NCBI RefSeq assembly: GCF_003666605.1
Contig: NZ_RCIV01000006.1
Coordinates: 1-64,000, forward strand
DNA length: 64,000 bases
Reading direction: 5' to 3'
DNA from: Propionibacterium australiense
Lineage (GTDB): Bacteria > Actinomycetota > Actinomycetes > Propionibacteriales > Propionibacteriaceae
Shown: positions 1 to 8,320 of the stretch, piece after piece
Layout of the letters: each line of letters opens with the position of its first letter
Position numbering within the stretch: position 1 is the stretch's first letter
Translations under genes and position numbers: made by a program
Notes under the pieces: generated by a model
Seen by the model: only the letters and a program-made list of their open reading frames with translations
Told to the model about the DNA's origin: nothing
The model's database searches: none

Positions 1-2
1 GT

Positions 3-527
3 CAGATCGGGACGGCCGAAACCGGCCGGCGGGGTAATGTCAGGCACGTCGAGGTCTTCCAGATGGGCAGTGTGAGAACTTCCATCCTTGGAAGACCTCG
101 ACTCCCACCACTCACCGACGCGCCGACGAACCCACAGCCCGGACTACACCCTCGATTGGGAAGAGCCACCATAGGCTCCTCCACGCCGGTCATCAAGAAT
201 GGATGCCTCAGTCTTGATCTCGTCGGCATACACAGCGTCAGCGCATCTGTCGAGTCGAGTTCAGCATCATTCTATGTCCTTGACATGCCAACCGTGGCGG
301 ACCCGCTCCCCATATACGACGAGGTGAGTGTCGAAGAAATCGAACGGAGCGTTCCCACCATGGATAAAACCTGCACTGTGATTGCAGCAACCCACTGGAC
401 AGGCGTACGCCGAGAGCAGCAGCCACCACCGGACGAGATCTCGGGGCATGGAACCAGACGCGCAGCCTTCAAGCATGCACTCAAACAGAGGTTCTCAGGC
501 GGTCCTCGTCATACGAGTAATGAATGA
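3..527 (+). CDS. Open frame running in from the left edge, unknown function (possible 3' end of a larger gene)
   Basis: This frame is open from the window edge to a stop at 525-527, so it may be the C-terminal part of a protein that starts outside the window; an internal ATG lies at 63. The last 80 residues (from about 285) are acidic, then basic, and look protein-like, ending in an Arg/Lys/His-rich tail. I recognise no family. It lies 16 nt upstream of an immunity-type gene, which is where the C-terminal toxin domain of a polymorphic toxin would be expected, but no toxin motif is visible. The first 100 nt carry a 13-bp inverted repeat that could argue against coding. It may also be non-coding. 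Confidence 0.3.
   Translation, partial: QIGTAETGRRGNVRHVEVFQMGSVRTSILGRPRLPPLTDAPTNPQPGLHPRLGRATIGSSTPVIKNGCLSLDLVGIHSVSASVESSSASFYVLDMPTVADPLPIYDEVSVEEIERSVPTMDKTCTVIAATHWTGVRREQQPPPDEISGHGTRRAAFKHALKQRFSGGPRHTSNE
49..101. repeat. 13-bp perfect inverted repeat with 27-nt loop
   Basis: TCGAGGTCTTCCA at 49-61 is the exact reverse complement of the bases at 89-101. No T-run follows, so it is not an obvious terminator. It could be a remnant terminal repeat, a regulator site or an RNA stem. Confidence 0.5.
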
Positions 528-543
528 TGGAGGAAGGTGAGCC

Positions 544-1128
544 GTGAATCGCGATGAGCGAAGAATTCAAAACCGCCTCGAACGAAGTCGTCGTAAGCAT
601 GGGATAGTCCCTCTGGCCACAGGAGACGTGTTTCTTGTTGAGCTGGATGATCGTCAAGGCTACCTGGGATGGATCATAGCCTTCGATCACCAACTGCCCT
701 ACATCATCATTCTTGATCATGTCGTGCCGACTGAAGGGGCATCAGCACACATTGATGTGGCACTGGACTGCAGGCCGCTCCTTTCAGGTATGACAACAGA
801 CGCATTGTTCCGCACCGGTGGATGGACTGTGGCTGGTAATCTCCCGATCACACCGGAGACGGAGAGATGTTTTCTCCCTGCTTATCTTGTCAGACGCCCA
901 GGACAATTGCTCGTTGAAGACTTTCACAGACGCCGGAACCGTTCCGCTGAACCAGGCGAGGAACTCCGGATACCACCAAGAAGAACCCGAGCTCCGATTG
1001 GATTCGAGCGTGCGTTGAAAGCGATCAACGGACTTGAGGAATGGCATGACAGCTATTCGAGGCTGTATGCCGACAGGATCATCCTTGCTCGGGACGTGTT
1101 CGACTCGCAGCAGTACCGGCCGGGATGA
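544..1128 (+). CDS. Imm26-like immunity protein
   Basis: A protein of 194 residues with a GTG start at 544 and a strong GGAGG ribosome site at 530-534. After a basic N-terminus (about 1-22) comes a GDVFLVELDD motif, a hydrophobic strand pair and a Trp-Gly region, the layout of the Imm26 family of polymorphic-toxin immunity proteins, which bind and neutralise a cognate toxin in the cytoplasm. The assignment rests on this pattern only. The neighbouring double Imm8 gene supports an immunity cluster. Base composition is lower in GC than the core genes further right, which fits horizontal acquisition. No toxin gene is visible inside the window. Confidence 0.55.
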   Translation: MNRDERRIQNRLERSRRKHGIVPLATGDVFLVELDDRQGYLGWIIAFDHQLPYIIILDHVVPTEGASAHIDVALDCRPLLSGMTTDALFRTGGWTVAGNLPITPETERCFLPAYLVRRPGQLLVEDFHRRRNRSAEPGEELRIPPRRTRAPIGFERALKAINGLEEWHDSYSRLYADRIILARDVFDSQQYRPG

Positions 1129-1320
1129 TATCATGATCGCTCGATCTCGGAATGGAAGGCTGAGGCCTGTATTGCACACCTGGGTTGCAGTCCGTCCGCA
1201 AGGCCTGAGGGCGGGGTGAGTGAAGGACGTGCTGCTCGACCACCATGCCACCGAGCCAGACCTGTTGTGGGCGAAGGAGGCCCGGTTGATCATTCTGGTT
1301 GAGCCCGAGGGTTGCGCATC

Positions 1321-2019
1321 ATGATGGCTGAACTCCGCGCCGCAGAGGTGATGCCGGGTGGCACCAATGGCTCTCACGATGACGGGTTTTCCTTGGTGCG
1401 GTTCACGGTAGGGCCAGCGGAACAACTCGCTGCGGCCTCGTTCGATGTTCTCGCGTGCACCCCGAGCTGGCTGGCGCGCCGTGTTGCTGACAGCGGCCCT
1501 GTAGCAGGCCGTCACCATCTCGTCGTCGACGACGTTGCCGTGAGGACCGTGAAAGAGTTCTGGTGCGAGAGGCTGAGGGGGCTGCAGGCCGATGACTGGC
1601 CGACACTGGTGTCCATGCTGTCCCGCCTCGGCCGGCCGGTGGGTTTTCGTGAGGTGACCGGAGAGCTGGCAGCAGCGGTGCACTCGGCCTTCCTCCTTGA
1701 TGGCGAAAGACCCGATAGCGCTGCGGCCTGGCTGCGGTTGATGGTGGGGCCAGTCAGCGAACACGGCGTCGAGTCCTTCGACGTCTGCCTGTGCACCCCT
1801 GACTGGTTGAGCAAGCAGGTGTGTGCCCATGGCTCGTGGACCGGGAGGCACCACTTGGTGCTCAACCGGGTGGATGTTGATCTGGCCACCGATTACCTTC
1901 GGCACGTGGTCGAGGGGAAACGGGCTCGGACCTGGATGGAACTGGCCACCGAACTCGGTGAAATCGGTGCCTGGGAGTTCGAGGACTACCGGCCCAGGAC
2001 CGCCCGAACCAGCAGCTGA
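1321..2019 (+). CDS. Double Imm8-domain immunity protein
   Basis: A protein of about 232 residues made of two successive copies of the Imm8 immunity fold. Copy 1 holds VGPAEQLAAASFDVLACTP and a GRHHLVV motif; copy 2 holds VGPVSEHGVESFDVCLCTP, GRHHLVL and a closing WEFEDY motif, the C-terminal signature of Imm8. Family members are usually single-domain proteins of about 120 residues, so this is an internal duplication. ATG 1321 is chosen because GAGG at 1307-1310 sits about 10 nt upstream; TTG 1312 and ATG 1324 are alternatives. Expected role is neutralising a secreted or contact-delivered toxin, so it may guard against foreign toxins as an orphan immunity gene. Confidence 0.75.
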   Translation: MMAELRAAEVMPGGTNGSHDDGFSLVRFTVGPAEQLAAASFDVLACTPSWLARRVADSGPVAGRHHLVVDDVAVRTVKEFWCERLRGLQADDWPTLVSMLSRLGRPVGFREVTGELAAAVHSAFLLDGERPDSAAAWLRLMVGPVSEHGVESFDVCLCTPDWLSKQVCAHGSWTGRHHLVLNRVDVDLATDYLRHVVEGKRARTWMELATELGEIGAWEFEDYRPRTARTSS

Positions 2020-2036
2020 GCAGGCTGTGTCCCGCA

Positions 2037-2568
2037 ATGCCGAACCCCCACGTAACAGCCCAAGAAGAAGACGGGTCCATGATCATCCCAGACGGCACGG
2101 TACTCAACCCTCCCCCAGCACGGCGCGCACCGGGCCGGTTGCTGGAGCGGATGTTCAGAAAGCCAGGCCACAGAACAGCTCACCTGCCTGAGGTTCGCGC
2201 GTTCGGTTGGCTGAGCCGAGAAGGGGACGTGCCACGACACGGAGTCAGCGGGGAAGACATCGAAGCGGTTGAGACCTCTCTTTCACACGGCGGTCTCTGG
2301 ACAATTCGCGGTTACCGCGCCTGCCCATTCTGCCCCCCACAAAGGTGTCGGTCCCACTCGTCATGTTTCTGACCGAGGTGAGTGGCGGCTAGGCGACCGC
2401 TCCGTCGCGGTGACTGACGATGAGGGACACCTCTGGGCCGCACCGGATCTGGTGCTGCACTACATGACCGAGCATGACTACGGCCCTGGATTCACCATGC
2501 ACCCTGCACCGATCGCACTCGTAAGGGCACTGGACCGGCAGTGCCCCGAACTGATCCTTCGAGTATGA
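2037..2568 (+). pseudogene. Frameshifted small CxxC protein, unknown function
   Basis: Two overlapping frames read as one protein if one C is removed from the C6 run at 2333-2338. The joined product (about 176 residues) has GYRACPFCP, a CxxC that could bind zinc, then GEWRLGDRSVAVTDDEGHLW and a histidine-containing LHYMTEHDYGPG segment. This resembles small actinobacterial proteins of unknown function in which a CxxC is followed by a Trp-rich helix ending in an H-Y-x-x-x-H-D pattern. As written, the upstream frame stops at about 2370. The stop of the downstream frame (2566-2568) touches the first 79-bp repeat. A sequencing slip in the C run is as likely as real decay. Confidence 0.5.
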
Positions 2569-2645
2569 GGCTTATTCACAGGAGACTCAGCGGGAGATGA
2601 AATCCCCAGCCACAGCCCGATTCATCGAGGCTGCGAATAAGCCTC
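2567..2645 (+). repeat. 79-bp MITE/REP-like repeat, copy 1
   Basis: Bounded by an 11-bp terminal inverted repeat (GAGGCTTATTC at 2567-2577 and its complement at 2635-2645). A second copy lies in opposite orientation at 2989-3067. By hand alignment 69 of 79 positions agree and all ten differences are transitions. It begins on the stop codon of the upstream frame, a common place for REP or MITE elements. Confidence 0.8.
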
Positions 2646-2988
2646 TATGAAACCAATTCATCGAACGCGATGCCGGCCCCAGTGTGGATCCCGTGCGCAC
2701 TGGGTCTGACACAGCAATGCTCCTGCGATACTCGTGAGAAGACACGCAGGAACCGCAGGGTCAAGGCGCCGGTGACGGCAACAGCATCATGACCACATAC
2801 CCGGGGCCAGAGACCGGGATCATGGTGCACAGAATCCTGGAGGAGGACAAATGGATGACCTGAAGGACACCCCTCCGGCCATTATGCCGTCAGTCGCATT
2901 GATCTTCCGTCGACGGGAGTCGATTACAAGATCGACCTGTGCAATGGGCACGTTGAGGTTCAGCGGGTTATCTGAAACCCTGGTCATT
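2646..2988. other. Non-coding stretch with coding relics between the two 79-bp repeats
   Basis: No intact gene. Two short frames on the plus strand look like pieces of one decayed small gene: one ending in RILEEDKWMT near 2855 and one running from about 2880 to a stop at 2977, ending in YKIDLCNGHVEVQRVI. Both would need frame changes to join. A 13-nt piece of the repeat (GAGGTTCAGCGGG, 2955-2967) occurs here in the orientation opposite to its occurrence in copy 2. Confidence 0.4.
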
Positions 2989-3067
2989 GAGGCTTATTCA
3001 TAGCTTTGATGAATCAGGTTATGGCTAGGGATTTCATCTCCCGCTGAACCTCCTGTGAATAAGCCTC
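2989..3067 (-). repeat. 79-bp MITE/REP-like repeat, copy 2 (inverted)
   Basis: Reverse-complement copy of the element at 2567-2645, same length and the same 11-bp terminal inverted repeat (2989-2999 and 3057-3067). The pair encloses 343 bp, so the whole 2567-3067 segment has long inverted ends, like a compound or mobilised cassette. Confidence 0.8.
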
Positions 3068-3159
3068 ATAGTCTGGCGGCATTGCCGTCAATCCTTTCCA
3101 GGCGATAAACTGCTCCAAGAGCGGCACTGCCCCACCGGGTCAGGACCATAGGAGACGTC

Positions 3160-3588
3160 ATGGAATTACGCTTCCCGATGCACCGGGGAACAGCACTGAT
3201 CTCATTGCTGGAGGTGTTGAGTCATATCGACGGCAGAGGACTCTTTTGGAATGTCTCCGGGTTGTGGGCGCAAACAAGGCACGGCTCCTCGTTGCGCATC
3301 TTGGAAATGGAGGAACACACCAACCCCGAACCCAGCCCCCTGTGGATGACGTGGTTTCAGCTGTTGCGCTTTGCAGCCGATGCGGAACAGGTCATTGACG
3401 GCGATTTTGCGGGCCATACAACACTCGGCGCCACACACCGGGAACCCATTATCTCGATCACGGCATTCGACAGCACTGAATGGACTGTTTCAACAATCGA
3501 ACCGCCGCGCTGTGACATGACGGGTTTTCCCGTTCCCGGTGAACTTGATGACGCTCCGTGGAGGATCATCCCAGAAGCCGACGAATGA
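3160..3588 (+). CDS. Small hypothetical protein, possible immunity-type gene
   Basis: A 142-residue acidic soluble protein (no signal or membrane segment). The ATG at 3160 has AGGAG about 7 nt upstream, supporting translation. Tryptophans are frequent (GLFWNVSGLW, LWMTWFQLL) and the C-terminus ends APWRIIPEADE. I do not recognise the family. Position just outside the inverted-repeat cassette, close to the Imm26-like and Imm8 genes, suggests it may be another immunity gene of the same accessory patch, but nothing in the sequence proves it. Confidence 0.5.
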   Translation: MELRFPMHRGTALISLLEVLSHIDGRGLFWNVSGLWAQTRHGSSLRILEMEEHTNPEPSPLWMTWFQLLRFAADAEQVIDGDFAGHTTLGATHREPIISITAFDSTEWTVSTIEPPRCDMTGFPVPGELDDAPWRIIPEADE

Positions 3589-3740
3589 TGGGGCAAGCCG
3601 TGACAGAAACGCATCAAGTCTGCAGTTCCTGTGTGACCTCCATGGTGCAGTCATTGATCCAATGAGGCCTGAGAAATGAGGCGGTCTCACGGCTGCAGCA
3701 CATCGGACAGCCTGCGTATCTGGTCATCACCTGTCAGCGC

Positions 3741-4256
3741 TCAGACGAGCGGGGCGGCGAACCGCCCGCAGTAGCCGGGATCGACGGGGCACGGGACGCC
3801 CTGCGCGTTGGCGAGGGTGGTGGCGACCACGGCACCGAGATTCGCGATCGCCTCGCTGGTGAGGCTGGTGGCCCACTGCCCGTCGTCGCCGCGGGTGAGT
3901 TCCTCGATGAGCTCGACGGCGACGCCGGCGACCTGGATGAACCGGCCCACTGCCAGCACCGTGCCGGGCAGCAGCGCAACCTCCTGGGCCTCCTGAACCG
4001 CGGACACCGGCGCCACGTCCCGTCCGGTGTGGCAGAAGACGACGGCGATGCCCGGGCTGGTCAGCCCGGCGGTGGCGACGACGAGATCGCGGCTGGTGGC
4101 GGTGATGCCCCGGGTCACCACGGCACCGGGCTCGGTGCCCTGGGGGCTCGTGATGCCGCGGAAGGTGACGGCGCCGGTCGGGGGCAGCTCGCTCAGGCCC
4201 TTGACGGCCCGCTCGAAACGTTCCTCGGGAGTCGGCTGCTGGGATGGTGTTGTCAT
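3741..4256 (-). CDS. ADP-ribosyltransferase-like small protein
   Basis: A 171-residue protein; the ATG at 4256 is preceded by AGGAG at good spacing, which rules out longer frames upstream. It shows the order of motifs of R-S-E mono-ADP-ribosyltransferases: FRG (Arg, about residue 33), TATSRD (Ser-containing strand, about 53) and QEAQEVALLPGT (about 88-99), the last resembling the ARTT loop before the LLPGT strand. The residue two before the final Glu is Ala rather than Gln or Glu, so arginine-specific transfer is doubtful. No signal peptide or partner domain. It could be a toxin, a housekeeping modifier or a catalytically altered relative. The family call is inference from motif spacing. Confidence 0.45.
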   Translation of the reverse strand: MTTPSQQPTPEERFERAVKGLSELPPTGAVTFRGITSPQGTEPGAVVTRGITATSRDLVVATAGLTSPGIAVVFCHTGRDVAPVSAVQEAQEVALLPGTVLAVGRFIQVAGVAVELIEELTRGDDGQWATSLTSEAIANLGAVVATTLANAQGVPCPVDPGYCGRFAAPLV

Positions 4257-4629
4257 CTGTCTCTCCTGCCGGGTGGGGTTACCGCCCCATGATCCCACAC
4301 CGAACAGGGGCCGGCAGGCATCGCTGGAGTCACAGCCGACCTGGCGCGGCACGATCCCGCACCGGGCGCGAACTGGCAGGCCAGCCGGGGCGCGCCCGCA
4401 GCTGGCCGCCCGGGCCAGCCCGCGCTCACAGCAGTACCACTGGAAGGATGCAGCGGCTCCACCCTCACCCGTCTTCGCCGGCATGCAGCGCCCCGCGCAC
4501 AGCAGGACGGAGATCGCCCGGCGCCGCGATGGTCCGGCAGTGGCCCTGCCCTCACAGCAGGATGGAAGCCACCATCGACTGTCCCCGTCACGAGTCGGGC
4601 CCTGACTGCACGCGTGGAAGGATGCTGTC
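4257..4629. other. Intergenic region, no gene seen
   Basis: About 370 bp between divergent genes. It should contain the promoters of both. All six frames give only basic, low-complexity translations typical of GC-rich non-coding DNA. Confidence 0.5.
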
Positions 4630-5550
4630 ATGAGCAGTCAGACGATCCGCAAGCGGGACGAGTACCCCGGCGCGACCGGGCTGGAGGCGCTGGGCCTGGT
4701 CTGGCTGGCGGAGGCGATGGCGGACGGCGGCGCCCATGTCGTCCCGGTGACGCGCGGCGACGGCTGGATCTGCGAGCCTCGCCTGGCCTCTGCCCGGGTG
4801 ACCGCCGATGCCGCGGAGGCCTTCGGGCGTGCCCTCGCCGTCACCCACGCCGCGGGCGCCCCGGCCTTCGGCGTCGCCCCGCCCGGCTGGGACGGTCGCA
4901 CCCGGATGGGCAACTCTGACGTACGGATCCGGCCCTGCGAGCCCGAGCCGGAGGGCACCGAGCCGCGCCGGTGGGGCGAGTTCTTCGCCGACGACCGCCT
5001 CGCCCCCTACCTGCGGCCCTGCCGCGACCGCGGGGCGCTGAGCGCCGCCGGCGTCGCCGTCATCGAGCGGGTGTGCGAGCGGCTGCGCGACGGCGACTTC
5101 GACGCCGCCCAGCCCGCGCTCGTGGCACAGTCGGCCAGTGAGCGCGGCGACCGGGTCGCGGTCGCCCGCACCCACGGGGACCTGTGGACCGGCAACGTCC
5201 TGTGGGTGCCGCGCGACGAGACCCTCGACTGGGCGCCGCAGCGGGCGGGCCTGGGGCCGGCCGGGATCAACGCCGGTGAACCGAGTCGGCGACTCGGTGA
5301 CGTCGTCGGCGTCCTCATCGACCCGCTCGCCCAGGGGGCGCACGCCGAGACTGACCTGGCGGCACTCGGGGTCTTCGGGCAGCGGCACCTGGAACGGATC
5401 ATCGCCGGCTACGACGAGGTCTCGCCGCTCGCCGACGGCTGGCGTGAGCGGGTGGGGCTGCACCAGCTCCACATGCTCATCATCCACGCCTTCCTGTTCG
5501 GCGGCCCCTACGGCGCCGAGACGGTGTCCGTGGCGAGACGCTATGCCTGA
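4630..5550 (+). CDS. Fructosamine/ketosamine kinase family protein
   Basis: A 306-residue protein of the fructosamine-3-kinase / aminoglycoside phosphotransferase fold. The Brenner motif is clear (HGDLWTGNVLW, about residues 184-194) and is followed by the Mg-binding segment VLIDPLAQGAHAETDLA (about 232-249), matching the IDP...H.E.DLA pattern of the family. Members phosphorylate the sugar part of glycated amines so that the Amadori product breaks down, a repair of glycation damage or scavenging of such compounds. Length agrees with bacterial members (about 290). It stands alone between a divergent gene and a gap, so the context does not narrow the substrate. Confidence 0.85.
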   Translation: MSSQTIRKRDEYPGATGLEALGLVWLAEAMADGGAHVVPVTRGDGWICEPRLASARVTADAAEAFGRALAVTHAAGAPAFGVAPPGWDGRTRMGNSDVRIRPCEPEPEGTEPRRWGEFFADDRLAPYLRPCRDRGALSAAGVAVIERVCERLRDGDFDAAQPALVAQSASERGDRVAVARTHGDLWTGNVLWVPRDETLDWAPQRAGLGPAGINAGEPSRRLGDVVGVLIDPLAQGAHAETDLAALGVFGQRHLERIIAGYDEVSPLADGWRERVGLHQLHMLIIHAFLFGGPYGAETVSVARRYA

Positions 5551-5865
5551 GCCCCACCGTCCTCACGAGCCCGTGCCAGATGCCACCGGAGACCGGCCAG
5601 CTCCGCCACCGACGGCCAGAAAGAATCAGCGACAGCCCGGGATCGACGGGAATGAGCACATCCGAGGCGCATGCGGTATTCGGAGCCCAGTCCCGCCAGT
5701 CACCTCATGAGGCTCATCCACACGGGTCCTCACCCGAAAGCACCAACCCTCGTCGCATCGGCACCCCACGGTGCTCTGCATGAGCCGCTATGAAGTCTCC
5801 TCCCCGAACCCTACCCAGAAGCGCCGCCCCGCCGCACCCGCATCAGTCGGCACCGTGAAAAGCCG
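5551..5865. other. Intergenic region between convergent genes
   Basis: About 315 bp between the 3' ends of the fructosamine-kinase gene and the sugar-transport operon. A weak plus-strand frame from ATG 5779 contains SRYE twice, about 25 codons apart, but has no ribosome site I would trust. I see no clear terminator hairpin with a T-run. Confidence 0.35.
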
Positions 5866-6516
5866 CTACGAACCGGTAACGAGCACGGCGGCGAACTGTC
5901 GTGTCCCACAGATGCGTTCCGCGTTCCGCTGATCCGATCCCCATGCCCTGTCACGTGCTTCCTCGACGGATCGCCCATATCTTCGATGCCGTTCGATCAA
6001 CCTTGTCATTCGATCTTGTTCGTCAGGCGCCAAGAACCAGGTGTCCGCGAAGAAATCACTCAGGCTTGCCCAATAGCCCTCCCGGGACAGCAGGTAATTC
6101 CCCTCGACGATGATCAGCGGAACTTCCCGAGCCACCGGAATGGCACTACCGATCGGCTCTTCGAGATCACGCCGGAAGACCGGGATGTGGACAACCTCGT
6201 CATCCCTGGCCATGAGCCTTTTCAGGATTGCCTTGAGTCCCAGCACATCAAAAGTCTCCGGCGCACCTTTGACGTCAGTCAGCCCTGTTCGCTCCAACTC
6301 CAGCTGCGCGAAATGAAAGGCATCCATCCCCAGCAAGGCAGCCGTGTCCTCCCCGAGTTCATCAACGAGCTGAGTCGCCAGAGTGGATTTCCCGGCCCCT
6401 GGAGCGCCGACGATGGCCAGCATTCTTCGAGAGCCCGGCGCCACCAGAGAACGAGCCCTGGCCACCAGGGCGTCAACATCATGTCGCGGAATCGTGAGCT
6501 GCCGCCTCCGGGTCAT
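5866..6516 (-). CDS. Sugar/nucleoside kinase of the FrcK type (phosphoribulokinase/uridine kinase fold)
   Basis: A 216-residue P-loop kinase: Walker A GAPGAGKST (about 38-46), GMDAFHFAQ (Asp of the substrate site), IIVEGNYLL (Walker B strand) and a lid with RMTRLIERH. This architecture is shared by kinases encoded beside fructose-type ABC importers, where the cytoplasmic enzyme phosphorylates the sugar after uptake. Its ATG overlaps the stop of the ABC ATPase gene by 4 nt (6513-6516), so it is translationally coupled as the last gene of the transport operon. The exact sugar cannot be read from the sequence. Confidence 0.8.
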   Translation of the reverse strand: MTRRRQLTIPRHDVDALVARARSLVAPGSRRMLAIVGAPGAGKSTLATQLVDELGEDTAALLGMDAFHFAQLELERTGLTDVKGAPETFDVLGLKAILKRLMARDDEVVHIPVFRRDLEEPIGSAIPVAREVPLIIVEGNYLLSREGYWASLSDFFADTWFLAPDEQDRMTRLIERHRRYGRSVEEARDRAWGSDQRNAERICGTRQFAAVLVTGS

Positions 6517-7316
6517 CGCCGTTCCCCTTCCACGATGTCGGCCGAAGCCCGTCCCTCGTTGCCCTCCATGGCGCCCGTCATGATGGCGACGACATCGGTC
6601 ATGGGGGTCTTCTTGGGATCGACGATGGCCACCCGCCGACCCAATCTGTGGATGTGAATGCGGTCGGCTATCTCGAAGACGTGAGGCATGTTGTGGCTGA
6701 TCAGGACGACAGCGATTCCCTGCTCACGGATCCGGGCCATGAGTTGCAGCACTTGACTCGATTCCCGCACGCCCAGTGCAGCAGTCGGCTCGTCCAGAAC
6801 GACAACGCGTCTCCCCCATGCGGCCGCCCGCGCCACAGCAACGGCTTGGCGCTGCCCTCCGGACAGCGTCTCGACCTCCTGAGTCACGGATTTCGCGGTC
6901 GTGATGCCCAGCTCATCGAGCGTCTTCCTGGCCTGTTCCCGCATGCTTTTCTTGTCGAGCATCCGGAAGGCATGGCCGAGTATCCCCGGCTTGCGGATCT
7001 CTCGCCCCAAGAACATATTGGACGTGATGTCGAGCGCCGGCGCCACGGCCAGCGTCTGATAGACCGTCTCGATACCCTCCCGGCGCGCATCGATCGGAGA
7101 GCGGAACCCGACCACCTGACCATTCATGAATATCTGCCCGGCGTCCGGGATGAGCGCCCCCGTGAGCGCCTTGATGAGAGTGGATTTCCCAGCCCCATTG
7201 TCACCCACGACCGCCATGACCTCGCCTGCCCTGACCTCGAAATCTGCGTTGTCGAGGGCCACCACGCGCCCGAAGCGCTTCATCAGTCCGCGCGCGGACA
7301 AAACAGCATCACTCAT
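6513..7316 (-). CDS. Sugar ABC transporter ATP-binding protein (FrcA type)
   Basis: A 267-residue ABC ATPase with a single nucleotide-binding domain: Walker A GDNGAGKST (about 37-45), signature LSGGQRQ (about 143) and Walker B VVVLDEPTAA (about 163). Ribose-type ATPases (RbsA) have two domains and about 500 residues; the single-domain length here is that of the fructose FrcA group. The start at 7316 overlaps the permease stop by 4 nt. It powers the permease encoded just upstream in the operon. Confidence 0.9.
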   Translation of the reverse strand: MSDAVLSARGLMKRFGRVVALDNADFEVRAGEVMAVVGDNGAGKSTLIKALTGALIPDAGQIFMNGQVVGFRSPIDARREGIETVYQTLAVAPALDITSNMFLGREIRKPGILGHAFRMLDKKSMREQARKTLDELGITTAKSVTQEVETLSGGQRQAVAVARAAAWGRRVVVLDEPTAALGVRESSQVLQLMARIREQGIAVVLISHNMPHVFEIADRIHIHRLGRRVAIVDPKKTPMTDVVAIMTGAMEGNEGRASADIVEGERR

Positions 7317-8320
7317 CGACCCCTCCTGGTCATCTGATCCACGAGCACGGCGACGATCACGAGCACACCGGTGGCGATGTCCTGATACAGGGAATCGATT
7401 CCCGCTTGCGTCAGACCGTTCCGGAGCACGATCACGATCAATGTTCCAACGAAGGTGCCGGTCACCCCGCCGCGCCCCCCGAACAGAGATGTGCCACCGA
7501 TGACGACGGCCGTGATGCTGTCGAGATTTCCGTTGGCATACGCGCTCGGGTCCGCATTCGGGATCCGCCCCAGCGCCTGCCACGCAGCGAGTGCGTAGCA
7601 GATCCCGCCGGTCAGGTAGACGCTCATGAGCACTCTTCGGGTTTTTATTCCCACGAGCCGAGCCGCCTCAGGATCGTCCCCTACGGCCATGACATGGCGC
7701 CCCCACCCGGTCTGGGTCAAGGCGAACCACATGACTGCATAGGACAACAGGAGCACGAAAACACCGTGGGTGAGCCGGAAATCGCCCAGCTGGACCGGTG
7801 ATCCCAGCCAGGACATCACGTCATTCGATACGGCTATGCTCGTGGATCCGGTGTACAGACGGGCAGCAGCAGTGACGATCGTCAGCATGCCCAAGGTCAC
7901 GATGAACGGTGGCAGCCTCGCCGCACTGACCAGCAGACCCGAGACCCCGGTCAGCCCGAGTGCCACCAGACAGGCGACCCCCAGCGCCATGACCGGGTGA
8001 CCAGAACCGGCCATATCGGCCATGACAACGGTGACCAGAACCATGATGGCCGCGTTCGCCAGATCGATTCCGGCCGTGATGATCACGACAGTCTGTCCCA
8101 GCGCCAAAGTGCCTATCACGACCGACTGAGCGAGGATCAGCGAGACATTGCTCGCCGTCAAGAAGGTATCCGTGGCGACCGAAAAAAGAACAATCGCACA
8201 CAGCAGCGCCGCAACCGGGCCAAGGATTCCGCCTCGCAGTCCCGCCAGCAGTACCGCTCGGACCCTGTCGCCGGCCCCGGTGTTTCCGGGGCCGGCGACA
8301 GAAGTGGGCAGACCATTCAC
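7313..8320 (-). CDS. Sugar ABC transporter permease (FrcC/RbsC family)
   Basis: A 335-residue integral membrane protein with about 8-10 hydrophobic segments and the conserved GQTVVIITAGIDL and GGTSLFGGRGG motifs of ribose/fructose-type permeases. It overlaps both neighbours by 4 nt (8317-8320 and 7313-7316). It should form a homodimeric channel with the ATPase above, fed by the lipoprotein encoded before it. Confidence 0.9.
   Translation of the reverse strand: MNGLPTSVAGPGNTGAGDRVRAVLLAGLRGGILGPVAALLCAIVLFSVATDTFLTASNVSLILAQSVVIGTLALGQTVVIITAGIDLANAAIMVLVTVVMADMAGSGHPVMALGVACLVALGLTGVSGLLVSAARLPPFIVTLGMLTIVTAAARLYTGSTSIAVSNDVMSWLGSPVQLGDFRLTHGVFVLLLSYAVMWFALTQTGWGRHVMAVGDDPEAARLVGIKTRRVLMSVYLTGGICYALAAWQALGRIPNADPSAYANGNLDSITAVVIGGTSLFGGRGGVTGTFVGTLIVIVLRNGLTQAGIDSLYQDIATGVLVIVAVLVDQMTRRGR

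Noticed and set aside
1218-1322. Short frame DVLLDHHATEPDLLWAKEARL before the Imm8 gene
   Set aside because: Looks like a protein tail but has only 34 codons, no upstream frame and no recognisable family; perhaps a relic.
5779-5935. Small plus-strand frame with SRYE twice in the 5.5-5.9 kb gap
   Set aside because: No ribosome site, overlaps the kinase gene on the other strand, no recognisable domain.
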